The position numbers and the translations under genes were made by a program. Below are positions 1 through 11,598 of a stretch of DNA of 49,823 nucleotides, piece by piece; the stretch's first letter is position 1; each line of letters begins with the position of its first letter. Origin of the DNA: Seminavis robusta (taxonomy: Eukaryota; Bacillariophyta; Bacillariophyceae; Naviculales; Naviculaceae); NCBI GenBank assembly GCA_903772945.1, contig CAICTM010000758.1, forward strand, positions 1 through 49,823, written 5' to 3'. Under the pieces are notes generated by a model that was given only the letters and a program-made list of their open reading frames with translations, made no database searches and had not been told where the DNA came from.

Positions 1-797
1 CCCTTGGCCAATTGGTGCCATACATGCGAGAGTTGATGAATCGAGAGAGCATCAATTGCCTTTCCTTCTTCGACAGGCTCCTCGGTACGCACAAAGCAAA
101 GGACCGCATTCAAACTCGCCGCGTATTTTCGCAAATGGTACATGACCAAGGCTTCGGCCTGTTTTTCCTTGTATGCCGCCGCGGCTTCGGTTCGTGAGGG
201 AATCAATACGGAAATAACGAGCGACACATAGACATTTTTATCGGCTGCATCGGGATTGGCATGGACGCTCTTGGCGGAATCCTTGTCATTGTCGGCGAGA
301 CCAAAAAAGACGGAGCGAAGATCGAATAGCGTGGTGGTAGCCGCCGCAGGTTTTTCACTGGTTTTGTTGCCACGCGAAATCAGATACCGCACCAGCGCAT
401 CTTGTAGCATGGAAATGGTGGGTTCCACCTGCGCCAAATCGGTCATGTCGACGCTCATGCAAAAGCAAGGAGACTCGACCGAGGGCAGCGACCCAAAGAC
501 ATCATCGGTGATACCCTTTTGTCCACTTTGTGATTTGGTGACGCGAAAATTCCAGACCCCCAAGTTGGGTTCGACATGTTCTTGTTTCGATGACAGCAGA
601 GCACCACCTCCAGCTTCGGCCAAGGCACCAACGTGGGCCGCTTCGTATGACAAGATACTGAATTTACGGCTCTTGGCGGAAGATCCAACCAGAATGGGAG
701 ACTTGGAATAGAGCTGGACGATACATGGCACTTGGTTGCTAGATCTAGCTTTGCCAGCCTCGACCGCTGAGGAAGTTAAGGTGGCAAACAGGCCCAT
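1..797 (-). CDS. Unknown protein, N-terminal 265 residues (cut by window edge)
   Basis: The minus strand is open from an ATG at 797-795 to the window edge, about 265 codons without a stop. The protein begins MGLFATLTSS and has mixed hydrophobic and polar composition typical of a soluble globular protein. There is no clear signal peptide or membrane segment. It contains a segment reading PCFCMSVDMTDLAQVEPTIS (about residues 125-144) and another reading LFDLRSVFFGLADNDKD. I do not recognise the family. The start is chosen because it is the first ATG and lies 211 bp from the start of the oppositely oriented DENN gene, which suggests a shared divergent promoter. The C-terminus and any further exons lie outside the window. 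Confidence 0.7.
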   Translation of the reverse strand, partial: MGLFATLTSSAVEAGKARSSNQVPCIVQLYSKSPILVGSSAKSRKFSILSYEAAHVGALAEAGGGALLSSKQEHVEPNLGVWNFRVTKSQSGQKGITDDVFGSLPSVESPCFCMSVDMTDLAQVEPTISMLQDALVRYLISRGNKTSEKPAAATTTLFDLRSVFFGLADNDKDSAKSVHANPDAADKNVYVSLVISVLIPSRTEAAAAYKEKQAEALVMYHLRKYAASLNAVLCFVRTEEPVEEGKAIDALSIHQLSHVWHQLAK

Positions 798-1008
798 GGT
801 TGACTTCTATTATTGTCGACTATCAGCGTGAAAGATAGAAGGATAGATCAACGGATCGTTTGTGGTGGCCATGCCGTTGGTTGCGTCGTCGTTTCGGGCA
901 ATCGTTTCTGCAACCCTATCTCATTCCATAAGGTTAAAGGTCAAACGCTCTTCCAAATCCAATGACACTCCTTCCACCACACTCCTCCTTGTCTACCAAA
1001 CCAACACC
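798..1008. promoter_or_regulatory. Divergent intergenic region between two head-to-head genes
   Basis: These 211 bp separate the proposed ATG of the left-edge gene (-) from the proposed ATG of the PDZ/RGS/DENN gene (+). They must hold both core promoters and 5' leaders unless the true starts differ. No convincing TATA box is visible. An in-frame ATG at 871 could extend the DENN protein by 46 residues. Confidence 0.4.
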
Positions 1009-4000
1009 ATGACGACCACGACGAGTGAGGAACCAGATAATGGCACTCCAGCAGCAAGTGCCACTACCAGTAGTGAGCCTCCTCTAGTAACTGATGCCGA
1101 GGAGCCCGAAACCAAAGAAGAGCAAGCCACAGGAGAAGAAGACGAAAAGGACGAAGAGGGCACCAAAAATAGTAGCACACCACCCCCGGCCAATGACGAC
1201 AAGGGAACACTGGAGAGTTCTACGTTTGAAGACGATGGCACATTTGCCTTGCCTCCTGGAAAAGAATTCAAAACTACAAGCGCCACGCCAGCAGAAAGTA
1301 ATAATAACAAGGGCGCTCAAATCTTGATGAGTCGATTTTCCACTTGGCGGCAAAAAGCCAATGAAAATGCCACTGTGCTGTGGAAACAGGCCAAAGAAGC
1401 ACAAGCCACAGCCGCCGCCAACAATCAAGGACCGTTGGCGGCGTTGCGACAAGTCTCGAGTGTCGCTGTGGGGAATGCGACCGAGAACGGTACTACTACT
1501 AGTAGTGGCAACTCCAATGACGACCAGAAAATGCCAGCAGAAGAGGCAGACAATTCGACTGGTGGCGGTTTTATCAACATGGAAGAAAACACCAATGACA
1601 ATACTACCACTCGTAACTCTACCAATGATGACAATAACGACGAGGAAGACCCGGAAGAAAAGCATCACAATGACGAGGAAGAGGCAGAGACATCTCATTC
1701 AACTCCACGAACGATTCCCAATCTTCCGACTCGCAGGGAACTGCGATCCAGAGCACAAGCTGTGGCCAGTGGCGTTGCCGAATCTCTCGATTCCTACTAT
1801 GCCACTGGATTTAGAGGTCGCTATGCTGGCAACAACAATGATCCAACCAACAAACCCGCCACACCCTCGGCATCTTCTCATGAAGCTGCCAAGGAATCAC
1901 AAACCTCCCTCATCCTCAAATCACGAGCTGCCGGGCACTTGCAAGAAATTCTTGCCTCGTTGGAACCATTCCAATACGTGTTGCTCTTGGGAGCTGGTAG
2001 ACTCCAAGTCAATCTCAAAAATCCGTACGTCAAACATCAAGGAACCTACGTGGACTTTTTGGTCAGTGGAGGAGCCGCCGATAAATCCGGTGTTGTGGCG
2101 GTGGGGGACTCCATTGTCAAGGTAGGACCACAAGATGTCCGAAAACATACCATTGCCGATGTCCCATCCATCATTGCACATGCCAAGCGACCTGTGGTGC
2201 TGGTGTTGACCACGGGGGTCGAAATGGATGTCGACCGGATCACGTACTTGGATTTGGCCGTGGCCATGATGCACCGAATGCGAGCCAAGGATATGAAACA
2301 AAAGCGAGAAATGATTGCTTCTGCTCACAAGAATCAAGAGCCAAAAGAAGAGCCACAGGAATCGGCTCCCAACGCGGATGACACTTCTTCACCCAACACG
2401 GAAGAGGAGGAGGGAGACGACAATCCAACAACAACACAGCCAGATGTCGAGGAACCCAAAGAAGAAGAATTTGAAGAGCATGACGAACAAGTCTATGACG
2501 ACATTAAGATTCCCGTGGTTCGTACGGCGGAGGGTTACACCAGTCCCCCCTTGCCTCCTCTCGCGGCATCCAAGGCATATAAGCACTTGGTTGGAAAACG
2601 GTAAGTGTCAAAGTTTTCTTTCCCTCCGAAATTGTCAACCTGAAACAAAAAGGGGAAATTGATCTTGTTCTTTCTCGTCGATAATAGTTGCAATGACAAC
2701 TTTTCGGTTACGGAGTTCAGCCAGTTTGCCGCCAGTGACGACAACCTTCGTGAGACGTTGCGCAATGCCTTTTTGTGCTGCGCCGTAGATGGACGTCGAT
2801 TTCCTTTCTTGGGCCGCCATTTAACCATGGAGCAAGATATGCTCGACAACAACACCTACAAAGCTTCCAATTCACAGCGGTTGCAACAACCCAACAAAAA
2901 CTCTCCCAATGCACTGCTGATGCTCTTTCTAGAACTGCTCAACTTTGCGGACTTGCATGGCGTGACCCCAGCGTGCCGCAGAAAGGAAGTGGCGCAACGC
3001 ATTGCTTGCAAGTTCTTTCTACCTACCAAAGTCAACGATGTGGGATCGGGACAGCCGAGGTTGGAGCCACCCATGTTTGACTTTCATCACATTGTCTCGG
3101 ACTCGGTTTTGAGAAAGTTGGAAGCGGATTTGGCCAAGGCAGATTCAGATGGTGTCTCTCGGGACTTGTTCTTGGAATTTCAGCATGCCGTCGTGGATGC
3201 GCTGTGCGGAACTACTTTCTTGTTGTTCCTCGTGTCCAACCATTGTGCCCGCATGAGAGGGTATCTCCGAAACGTGGCTCCCTACGTCAACGTATCTTTG
3301 AATTCGGTCATGGAGGCTTTGATAACCAAACCCTCCCCTGATGCTTCAGCAAAGCATTGCTTTCTGTTCACATTGATCTATCTCATTCAACTGGAGAAAG
3401 ATCCAACGTCCACACTCAGTACTGATGATTCTACACTGTTGGGCCGCAACGGACGACGAATGGTTGGCGCTGCTGGTGGCTTATGTTGCTACTTGTTTAT
3501 CCTACGAAACGTTGTGCCGGCCCTGGAGCGGTTCCAAGAGAAGAACGTCGCTGGGACAGAGACTAAGCCAACAGAGGGCGGAGCAGAAAGCAATAACACC
3601 AAGGCAACGATCAGTGAAGGTGATGGGGAGGCAATTGTCAAAGCCATCGGGCAGTTCTGGGAAATTTTCATCGTGCCTGGAGTGGGCGCGTTAGAGCATT
3701 GCTGGAAGAGCAAAGAATCAAAGGAGTATTTGGAGTCACTCCGTGGCAGACTTCGATCTATTCGCAAGGAGGTTCTGGGCAGTTCGGGGGGTGAAACGGA
3801 CAAGGAATGCAGAGCTCGATTTGCTCAAAAGTTTGCTTCGGAGCCCGGTCTGTTGAAGAATCTAAAAGACTTGGCAGACCACCTCCTGTACGACTACGCC
3901 ATCCACACTCATTCACAGTTCCGAGAGCATCACTTTCACGAAATGCTCTGCAACGAAATTGTCAAGGGCAAAAGAGAACAATCGAAACTCCTTACACCGG

Positions 4001-6179
4001 ATAGATCGGGCGAGGTGGAAGAATCGACAAAACCGTTGCCGGAGCTACCCTCGGGCTGTATCAAACGCCTTCTTCGAAAAATTGACCTCCCAGTTGGTGT
4101 TTCGCCCCATAGGCCCCTCAATCTATCCGCAGCAAAGAAGCCCGCACCAACAGAAACAAAGGCAACGGCACAGTCGCTCAACGCCGACTGTGCTGTGGTG
4201 TTTGGGACTAGTGTTGGTTCCGACTTGGCGGTAAAAATGATGAGTCCAGCAATGGATCGTCAGTCTGACATTCGCCGCTACACTTGCCAGGATGTAACTG
4301 TTGGAGGCCCAAAGCTTCCAGAGTCCTTCGAGGATGAGATGATCCCTCCAACACTTGAGAGCTATGCCGTCCTCCCGTCGACGCGTTTGTCTGGATTTTC
4401 TGAGGTGACTGGCAACGTTTCCATCAGGTACGTACATGAACGGGTTTCACGTTGAGCGTACTCACCCGTTGTAGATGATTCAGTCTAAATTGTGTTCGTG
4501 CCATCTCGATGGATTAGTGCGGATGGCTGGGAGATTTCACTCATCAACTTCATGATCCCAAAGGCGGACGACGGTTCAGAACCGGAAGAATCCCACTCTT
4601 TGTATGGCGTTTCTCTCGTGTTCCAGCAGAGCCCCAATGCTAGATATTATCCACGCAAAATTTCTCTGACCCAGCTGCTTGACAAAGCCGACGAAGGCAA
4701 GACGAAAGCATCCGCTGATGGCGGCAGCAGCCCTGAACCTGCAACGATTGATGATGACGGGAAATTCCCCTCGCCAATTACCTTTGACATCCCTTCTGAC
4801 AATCATTGGTTAACCTTCAATCGCAACGTCAAGGTCTCAGCGAAGGTTCCAGTTTTCAACAGTCACATACGCGACAAGAGGTGGATCGACAGAGTGCATC
4901 AAGATGAGGATCGGGACCATACCGCGTCGGCCACTGTTGGTGTGGCACTTGTCAGTCGTCGAAACACAGTAATAGCAATGAGACAGACACTGTGGATGCT
5001 GCTACGTGACTTCTCGAGAGCACCAGAGGCTCAAGGAGGCAGCCAAAAGAACGTGCTTGCATGTGGTGCATTGGTGGATCTGCTTGGCAATTTCGCTCAC
5101 CAAGACGTCGAAGGAATTGCTTTGAAGTCCATCTTGGAACCTTACATTCGTGCTTCTTCGGCGCCCTGGATCGAACGGCCGCTTTCGGCGCAAAAGGAAG
5201 AGTTTGAGAGGCATGCAGGTCAGCAGCTCATCACTTGTTTGCCACCAATCCCGCTTGCCTTGTTGTTCATTGCGGCCTTGATGGAGCAAAAGATCATCTT
5301 ATCTTCGAGTCGCAGAAGCATTCTGTTTTCGGCAACTGCGGCATTGCAGTCAATGCTTACGCCACTAAAATGGTGCCATTTGCTGGTGCCCCTAGTGCCA
5401 ACGGCGTTGGCGAAAGACTTGGTCCAGTATCCTGCTCCGTTTATTCTTGGAATGCCATCAGAAGACCCAAGTACAATGGAAATCATGAACGATTTGCCTA
5501 TGGATGTCACATTGGTGGACTTGGATGTGGGTCGTGTCATTTTGGCTCCTGAATTCTCGTTTGACACCACCAACCTCGCACCTAGCGACAAAGACGATAA
5601 AGACCCCGGGGCCATCATGAAAGAGTTGCGAGCCCAAGTGCTATACCTAGCTCAGATTCTTGGATCCCATTTCGGAGCCAAGCTGTTCCGCGATGCCTGG
5701 TCGTGTGACAGCCCAGCATTGACTCTTCGCCGAGACTTGCAGGTTCCAAAGCAAGAAGCTGATTTTGACGTTTTGCGTTCTGTTTGTCGCAGTTTCATTG
5801 ATGAATTGATGGCAGGCAAGAATTGCAATGAGGTACAACTGAGATTTGTATTGCTTAAGATCGTGTTGTCTCATCATTTCCGCGTTGCTTTACAGGCATT
5901 TCTTCCAGTTGCTTTTGGATCGAGGAAGAGGCTGTGGGAGATAAGAAGTGCTCCGAGCCAACAATTCTGTTCGACGAGGATAGGTTCTTTCACATCAAGA
6001 GGTGGCGAGAGGAGCATGGCTACGAACCTCTCTTCAAGCATTCGGATCATGACGTCAATCGAAACCTTGCATTGAGCATGGACGGCTTCAACCTTGTGCT
6101 GGAAACGTTCGTTCGATGCCAAAGCATGAATCTGTTCCTCAGCTCACAGTCCAAAGAGGGAATGGCATTTTCGCTGTAA
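1009..6179 (+). CDS. PDZ - RGS-like - DENN domain protein (putative Rab GEF scaffold)
   Basis: Exons are 1009-2600, 2688-4427 and 4518-5832, plus a last exon ending at 6179. Introns of 87 and 90 nt (2601-2687, 4428-4517) have GT-AG ends and keep the frame. The predicted protein is about 1,630 aa. Order: an acidic low-complexity N-terminus (about 1-300), a PDZ-like domain (about 325-405, including GTYVDFLVSGGAADKSGVVA), an RGS-like helical domain (about 535-735) and a helical linker. A tripartite DENN module follows from about residue 1028: uDENN ending in DGWEISLINFM, cDENN with LPPIPLALLFIAALMEQKII and KWCHLLVPLVP, and dDENN with LETFVRCQSMNLFLSSQ. DENN modules usually activate Rab GTPases by nucleotide exchange. 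PDZ and RGS-like domains suggest membrane or G-protein coupling (inference). The third splice is unresolved: the donor at 5833 is good and the reading frame must shift before about 5931. An acceptor at 5924 would give a 92-nt intron. An ATG at 871 is an alternative start. Confidence 0.8.
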
Positions 6180-7148
6180 AGGAGCAATAGTCATGGAGAT
6201 GAGGTACTGACTGGTAGGACTAGTACGGTGAAGGTGTCTACAGTAGCGTGCTGGATAGATTGCTAGGGCTAGCACTCATAAAGTTAGAGCGAGTTTGAGA
6301 ATTTGCTTTTGGCGTGAGTTTTGCTCAAAGCATGTTTTCCTTGGAATCTTCCATTGGGCCAAACAGCACTTGGCCATCTTCAGCATACTCCGCTGATCCC
6401 ACCAAGCCCATGCAGACGGGCTTCCCTTTTCTTCTTCTGGTTGCATTGTCTTAGCCCACTGTTTCATCTTTCATCTAGCTGGCTTGCCAAAGTAACACAC
6501 GATAATCCGGTGCAAACAAAGCTCAACATCTTTTGACAAAACGAATTCAATCCTTTGGTAATCTGGACAGGAGCACAGATATTTCTCACCAAAAGTTCCT
6601 CTTCCTAGCTACCGGTACCAGTATCTATGGGGCTGGAAAGTTGTCGCTATGGTTGCCCTGCCGCTGCATTGGCTCACTGGTGCAGTTTGAGAGATTTAAA
6701 GAAGGGGCTGAAACTGCACGATCCGTATGATTCAATCGAGTCGAAACCACAGCATCAATCAAACAACCAAACAATCTCCGTTCCTCGAGCTCGTGCCTCG
6801 CATCGTGTCTGATGGCCACTTTCGGTTCTGCTCGTGGGTGTTCTTTCGCTCTCCCGCCTTAAAATACTCCCTTATGTCTCTTCAGTCGACCCGGTACTTA
6901 AAAGACACAAGGCTTAAATAAATAGTGGCTGACAGGCTTGCATTGAAAACCGTCAAGGCCGACTGGCTCCACGCTGAGACCTCGCATCGCTGTGAACCGT
7001 GAACGAATGAGAGAGAGATCAAAGGCCTTCATAAAAAGCAATTGGGCTGAAATAACACTGGACAAAAAGCCAGACGTCTGAAAATAGAAGAGACAAAGAC
7101 CTTGCTGTTGTTGTTATTTTCGCTGTGATAGCCAGCCCGAACGCCACG
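6180..7148. other. Intergenic region, about 970 bp
   Basis: No gene is supported here. Short open frames lack conserved motifs and overlap on both strands. The last part, roughly 6860-7148, should carry the promoter and leader of the coiled-coil gene. An AT-rich stretch with taaataaatag lies near 6915-6926. Confidence 0.5.
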
Positions 7149-7998
7149 ATGGAAGTCGCTTCACCACTTACGATAGCACATGCTGCGGCGGGGACCAAGC
7201 GTTCCCTCGCTTGCTCTCCGGGTTTGATGGATAATCCCTTTGTTACTAGCAGCATGGAAATTTCTGATGAAAATAACAACAATATGCAACGTGCGTTCAA
7301 GCGACGACGCTTCCTTCCGGACTCGGCAATGGCGGAGACAAACGATGGACCAACGGACTTTCCTTCCTTCATGACCGCAGCAATCAACAAAAACAAGAGT
7401 ATTTTTTCGAGCGCCATCACTGCTAGTAGCAGCAATGGTAAGAAGGCGCTTGATCGCTCCGCAGCAGTCCTCACAATGGGACTGCGGCGCCTCGCTGTTC
7501 ATGCTGAAACCATGCTGCGACGCGGTTGTCATCGCGTCGTGGACAATGCGATTGGCAATCTTCTTACTCGTGACTCAACTAACCATTCATTCCTATGTCT
7601 CTCTTTCCAAAGGACCTTCCTTCAAACGCTGCCGACAGGATGCTCTCAGTCCTGTTCAGAGCCAAGGCGACTTGGAGCGCCTCGTCGAGACGCAATCCAA
7701 CGAAATCGAATGTCTCAAGAGTGCCAAGGCGAATCTGGAGACGTCCTTGGCGAGTTTGAAATCTGAGCACGAAAAGACGCTCAATGAAAACCGCATCCTG
7801 AAGCGGGCCGTAACAATTCAACAGGAACGGCAGACACAGGCATCCAACGACCTTGAGGCCGCTCGGCATTTCAAGGTAAATGCGGAGGACAACATTCGAC
7901 GACTGGAACAAATGATCTTTTCGCTACGCTACCATCTCCAAGCTCAGCAGACACCTGGAAATGATTTCATGGGGTTTCAGCCTCCGGATGTGTACTAA
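7149..7998 (+). CDS. Small nuclear-type coiled-coil protein
   Basis: Two exons, 7149-7437 and 7613-7998, are joined by a 175-nt intron (GTAAGA...TTCCAAAG) that keeps the frame and gives 224 aa. The start at 7149 gives MEVASPLTIA. The N-terminal third is polar with two basic patches, GTKRSLA and FKRRRF, which could be nuclear localisation signals. The second exon is almost entirely a predicted coiled coil (about residues 108-205), rich in Glu, Leu and Arg, with ENRILKRAVTIQQERQ near the middle and a terminal SLRYHLQAQQ. This resembles, from memory, the coiled coil of plant CUE-domain proteins (ENRILKRAV.IQ.ER), though no CUE domain is visible. Function is unknown; a protein-protein adaptor is a reasonable guess. 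Without the splice, both frames would run through unlikely sequence across the intron. Confidence 0.75.
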
Positions 7999-8637
7999 AG
8001 GATTCGTTCGGTACCATCTGCTTCTCTTTCGAATATAATATGTCGCCCGGATAATGGATTGTGCCGGGTTGTTTTGAAGACTATTCCGCTTCACGGCTAG
8101 TGCCCCGTGATGGCCAAGAGGAAGCAAACAAAAATGGGCATACTCATTCTGACAATTACTGCTTCTCGGGGTTTCGCCCGCATTGTTGGTTGAGGTACAG
8201 AAAATAATAATAAATACATCTTTGCAATCTTTTGGCTCTCAATTGGGTTGTTATGATGTTTTTGTCCTCGTCTTCTGCACGAACCTTCTAGTCTAGCTAG
8301 TTGCAGGATTGGGTGAGACGAGACTCGCAATGCTCCCCATAGTTTCAGGCTAGTAGCGATGATACCTAGCTAGCATCGTACCACTGGTGCAGACGCCAAG
8401 CTGCCATCCGAGACGAGCATATGTACGGCGGGGAGGAGGCGCCTGTCCTCGAGGAGTACCGTAGCTAGCCACCAAATACCACACTCAACACAGCAAAAGG
8501 CCCCTTTCACCTAACATGGAAACACAGTGAACTATTCTAAAATCTCTGTTTGCTACTACTAGGTATTCCTACTTTTCCTAATCTGTCTGGTCTGAATAGA
8601 GTGCGAAAGGAGCCGTCGGTCCGTGCCAGCATTTGAT
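7999..8637. other. Convergent intergenic region
   Basis: These 639 bp lie between the 3' ends of the coiled-coil gene (+) and eIF5 (-). The region holds AT-rich stretches near 8030-8042 and 8204-8218 that could serve in 3'-end formation. It also has several CTAGCTAG-type words near 8340-8470. I see no gene. Confidence 0.5.
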
Positions 8638-10046
8638 CTACTCGTCGTCGCTATCTTCATCGCTGTCCTCGTCCTGGAGCCACACAACAACGGGCTCTGC
8701 CTCACTGCGGAGATTAGCACGGGCATCTTCGTCGACAGCAGCCAAAGTGTAGTCGCTACGACCAGCGTCAGCCCAGTCAACGATGGTAGTCTCCTGAAGG
8801 GCATCTTCGTCGTAGAGCTGCTTGATAAAGACAGGGAAGATCTTGGGCTTGCTAACACAAAGCAATTCCAAAGCGGCAATGAGGTGCCTCTCCATGACCT
8901 CGTTTTCCTTGGTAATAGCAATGATAGCCGGGGAGTACTTGACAACCTCCTTGTTCTTGGGGGATTGAGGAGTAAAGGCAGCCTGGACAAAGATATGGAC
9001 TTTCTGCTGGGACTTCAACGCCGAAGCCATCTGCTGGTTTGTCACCAATTCGGCAATATCAGCAGGCTTGGCTTCTGGATTCTCCGTAAGGAACTTCTTG
9101 GTGGCCTCCACGGCGAGCACTACGCATAAACAAAGAAGGGTTGATTGTGAGCATCACAAGCTGGAATCGAATCGAGCACGGAATCACAGCATCGATTACA
9201 CGTACAAAGAGCTCCCTCATCGTCAACACCAGCTTCCGACGCGACCGAGTCCCCGTCATCGTCGTCGCCAAGTCCGTCGTCGGCTTTCTTTCCACCCATC
9301 AAGGCCTCCTTGATGTAGTCCTCGCCTCCCTCGTCGTCATCTCCGTTCTTATCCTTCTTATCTTTTTTCTTGTCCTTAGAATCGCAACCAAACAAATCCA
9401 TCAGTGAGTACTAGACCTAACATCCCATTGAAAGCGCAAGCCGTAAACCCAACAAAAAGAGGATCCTATTCTGTCTTACCTTCTTCTTGTCCTTCTTTCC
9501 TTTTTTCTTCTTTTTGTCATCATCACTATCATCCTTGCCTTTGCCCTTTTTCTTCTTGTCCTTGTCCTTCTTTGCTTTTTGCTTCTTGGCTTTAGTATCC
9601 TCCGCAATGATGAATTTGCAGAGTTTGTGTGTCATATCGACCATTTCCTTGGCTCCACAGGCAGCACATTTGTGCGAAATGGTTCCATTTTTGATCTTGT
9701 AGTCGGTTTCCGGGAGATTGCAGTTGGGGCAGAGCACAAACTTTTCAATGTAGCGATGGACCAATTCCTGTAGCACGCCATCGGTATGAGCTCCATTGAC
9801 AATGGCACGATCCGTATCGGCCGAATACGTGGTCTGGGCTCCCAATTCGCATCCAAAGAACTTGTTGACTTCACCAGGATTGCGATGAAGACTCAAGCCG
9901 ACATCGGAAATGTTGGGAATGGCCGTCTTGATTCCATTTCCAGACCCCTCGATCTTTCCAAAGACAGCGGGCATCTTGTACCGATACTCGGGATCTTCAA
10001 TGGGCGTGGTGCCCGAAATGTTGATGATAGTTCCTCCGCGAACCAT
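8638..10046 (-). CDS. EIF5: Translation initiation factor eIF5
   Basis: Three minus-strand exons, 10046-9480, 9410-9206 and 9119-8638, are joined by GT-AG introns of 69 and 86 nt and give 417 aa, close to the usual eIF5 length. eIF5 is the GTPase-activating protein for eIF2 in the 43S/48S complex. The N-terminal domain shows PEYRYKMPAVFGKIEGSGNG; Arg22 corresponds to the conserved arginine finger of the family. It continues with KFFGCELGAQ, RAIVNGAH, and a CX2C...CX2C zinc-binding domain (CPNC and CAAC, about residues 113-140). A long Lys/Asp linker follows, and then a HEAT-like W2 domain with the acidic-aromatic end VVWLQDEDSDEDSDDE, which binds eIF2 beta and eIF1/eIF3. The gene is divergent from the E2 enzyme. 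Identification is secure; the acceptor of exon 2 is the least certain join. Confidence 0.95.
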
Positions 10047-10742
10047 TTTGCTTGATACACTAGACTAAGTTTGTATTAACCGAAGAGCAGTGATTGTCGT
10101 ATTCTTTCCCTATTCCGACTCAGAGTCGGTTTTAAATTTCGTTCTTTGTATAGTCCAAATAATGATGGTCTCTCAAAGCAGTCACACCAAGTTTGTGTGG
10201 CTGCTGAAGACGGGTGATTCGGGGGTTGGTGTTTAGGTGACGGAATGATGGTGTTGGTGCAACTACGACAAAAGGCGTCAAGCATCAACAACGAATATCG
10301 TCTGGGTTGTTCAAAACAAAAAAGTAGTTTCTAGCTAAAGAGCTTTGCTAGAGTTGATAGATTCGATTCGTTGCCACAGGCGAAAGAACCTACTAGTAAC
10401 TTGCTGTTGGCTTTGGTTGACTGGTGATTGTGAGGTTTGATGTTTGATAGGTCGGTGCAATGCAATGAATGATGGTTGACCAGGTTCGTTGAAGGCCTCG
10501 CAATGACGGAGAGACGTGGAGCTCGAGCGATTTCAAACGGGTGGTCGTGCGGTAAAGAGACGGTGTGCGTCTGGAATAAAGAAGAAACCCGGAGGAAGGA
10601 AAGGGAGCCAGCTAAAATCAGTCACAACAGAAGACTCCAGAATTTTACGAGGGACAACAGCTGCGACAAGTAGCCGACGAAGTGAGACAAGAAGTAGAGG
10701 AAGAGCTGGTTGTACAGGCCGCAGACCATTGGAATCAACAGC
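10047..10742. promoter_or_regulatory. Divergent intergenic region between eIF5 and the E2 gene
   Basis: The 696 bp between two start codons on opposite strands must contain both promoters. No TATA box or other named element is convincing. Small open frames here are unsupported. Confidence 0.4.
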
Positions 10743-11598
10743 ATGTCGGACTATGGAACGGAGCTCCTGCGACGGCAGCTAGCTGGTGAGTAGTGTCATT
10801 GTAGACACTGGCGTGACTTGGCGCGCTGCTGGGCTGCATTGGACATGAGTCACACGCACTTTTCCGGGCAGAACTGCTTTGCTCAGCGGCACTGGCGGCC
10901 CAAGCAGAGCATCGTCCGCCGGAAGAAGCAGAAAATTGGAGGCGTTGTTGTGGGTTTTGACGGGATGTTCTCTTGGAGAATGCCCTGTCATGTAGATTTT
11001 GTCGAAATTTTCGCCGCGAAATGCTCGCGAGAGAATTGCTTCAGTCAGGCGTTACACAGGCATCATCAGTCAGTCAGGCTCGTCCCTGTTGTGCTAGGAA
11101 CCATGCTCATCGTTGTCTTTGTCTCTCTACACCTCAGATCTCGCGAAAAACCCAATCGATCTGGTGTCGGTTGGTCTCGCCGATGACAGCAATGTGTACG
11201 ACTGGGAGATCTTGATCATGGGACCCGATGGGACTCTGTATGAAGGGGGTTTCTTCAAAGCTAGACTTGTCTTTCCTTCGGACTTTCCCAACATGCCTCC
11301 CACCATGACCTTCACCTCCGAAATGTGGCACCCCAATGTCTACGCCGATGGACGAGTTTGCATTTCCATTCTTCATCCGCCTGGTGAGGACGAATACAAC
11401 TCACAGGAAAGCGCCGACGAACGCTGGAGGCCCATCTTGGGGGTGGAACAGATCCTAATGTCGGTCATCTCCATGCTATCAGATCCCAATGACGAGAGTC
11501 CAGCAAATCTCGATGCCGCCGTAATGTGGCGAAATGACCGTGCCGCATTCAAGAAGAAAGTGCGACAAGTCGTTCGAAAAAGTCAGGAGGAATGCTAG
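10743..11598 (+). CDS. UBE2G2: Ubiquitin-conjugating enzyme E2, UBE2G/UBC7 type
   Basis: Exon 1 (10743-10785) encodes only MSDYGTELLRRQLA. A 352-nt intron (10786-11137) follows, and exon 2 (11138-11598) completes a 167-aa protein, about the length of animal UBE2G2 (165 aa). It accepts ubiquitin from E1 and passes it on with an E3; UBE2G2/Ubc7 members act mostly in ER-associated degradation. Visible features are the HPN motif (79-81), catalytic Cys89 in DGRVCISILHPPGEDEY, and the acidic insert after the catalytic cysteine that marks the G/UBC7 and CDC34 groups. The end PNDESPANLDAAVMWRNDR is also typical. The tiny first exon is supported by its close match to family N-termini and by exact phase. 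Assignment to G2 over G1 is by recollection. Confidence 0.92.

Noticed and set aside
993..2437. Several long frames overlapping the first DENN exon
   Set aside because: Low-complexity acidic coding sequence leaves other frames open. Only the frame with the PDZ-like domain continues through a valid splice.
5833..5895. 63-nt intron with good splice signals in the DENN gene
   Set aside because: The signals look good, but removing it leaves the wrong frame and loses the conserved dDENN end. It is kept only as a possible alternative splice.
8559..9407. Long plus- and minus-strand frames over the eIF5 gene
   Set aside because: They are shadows of the eIF5 exons in other frames; only the minus frame with W2-domain sequence is supported.
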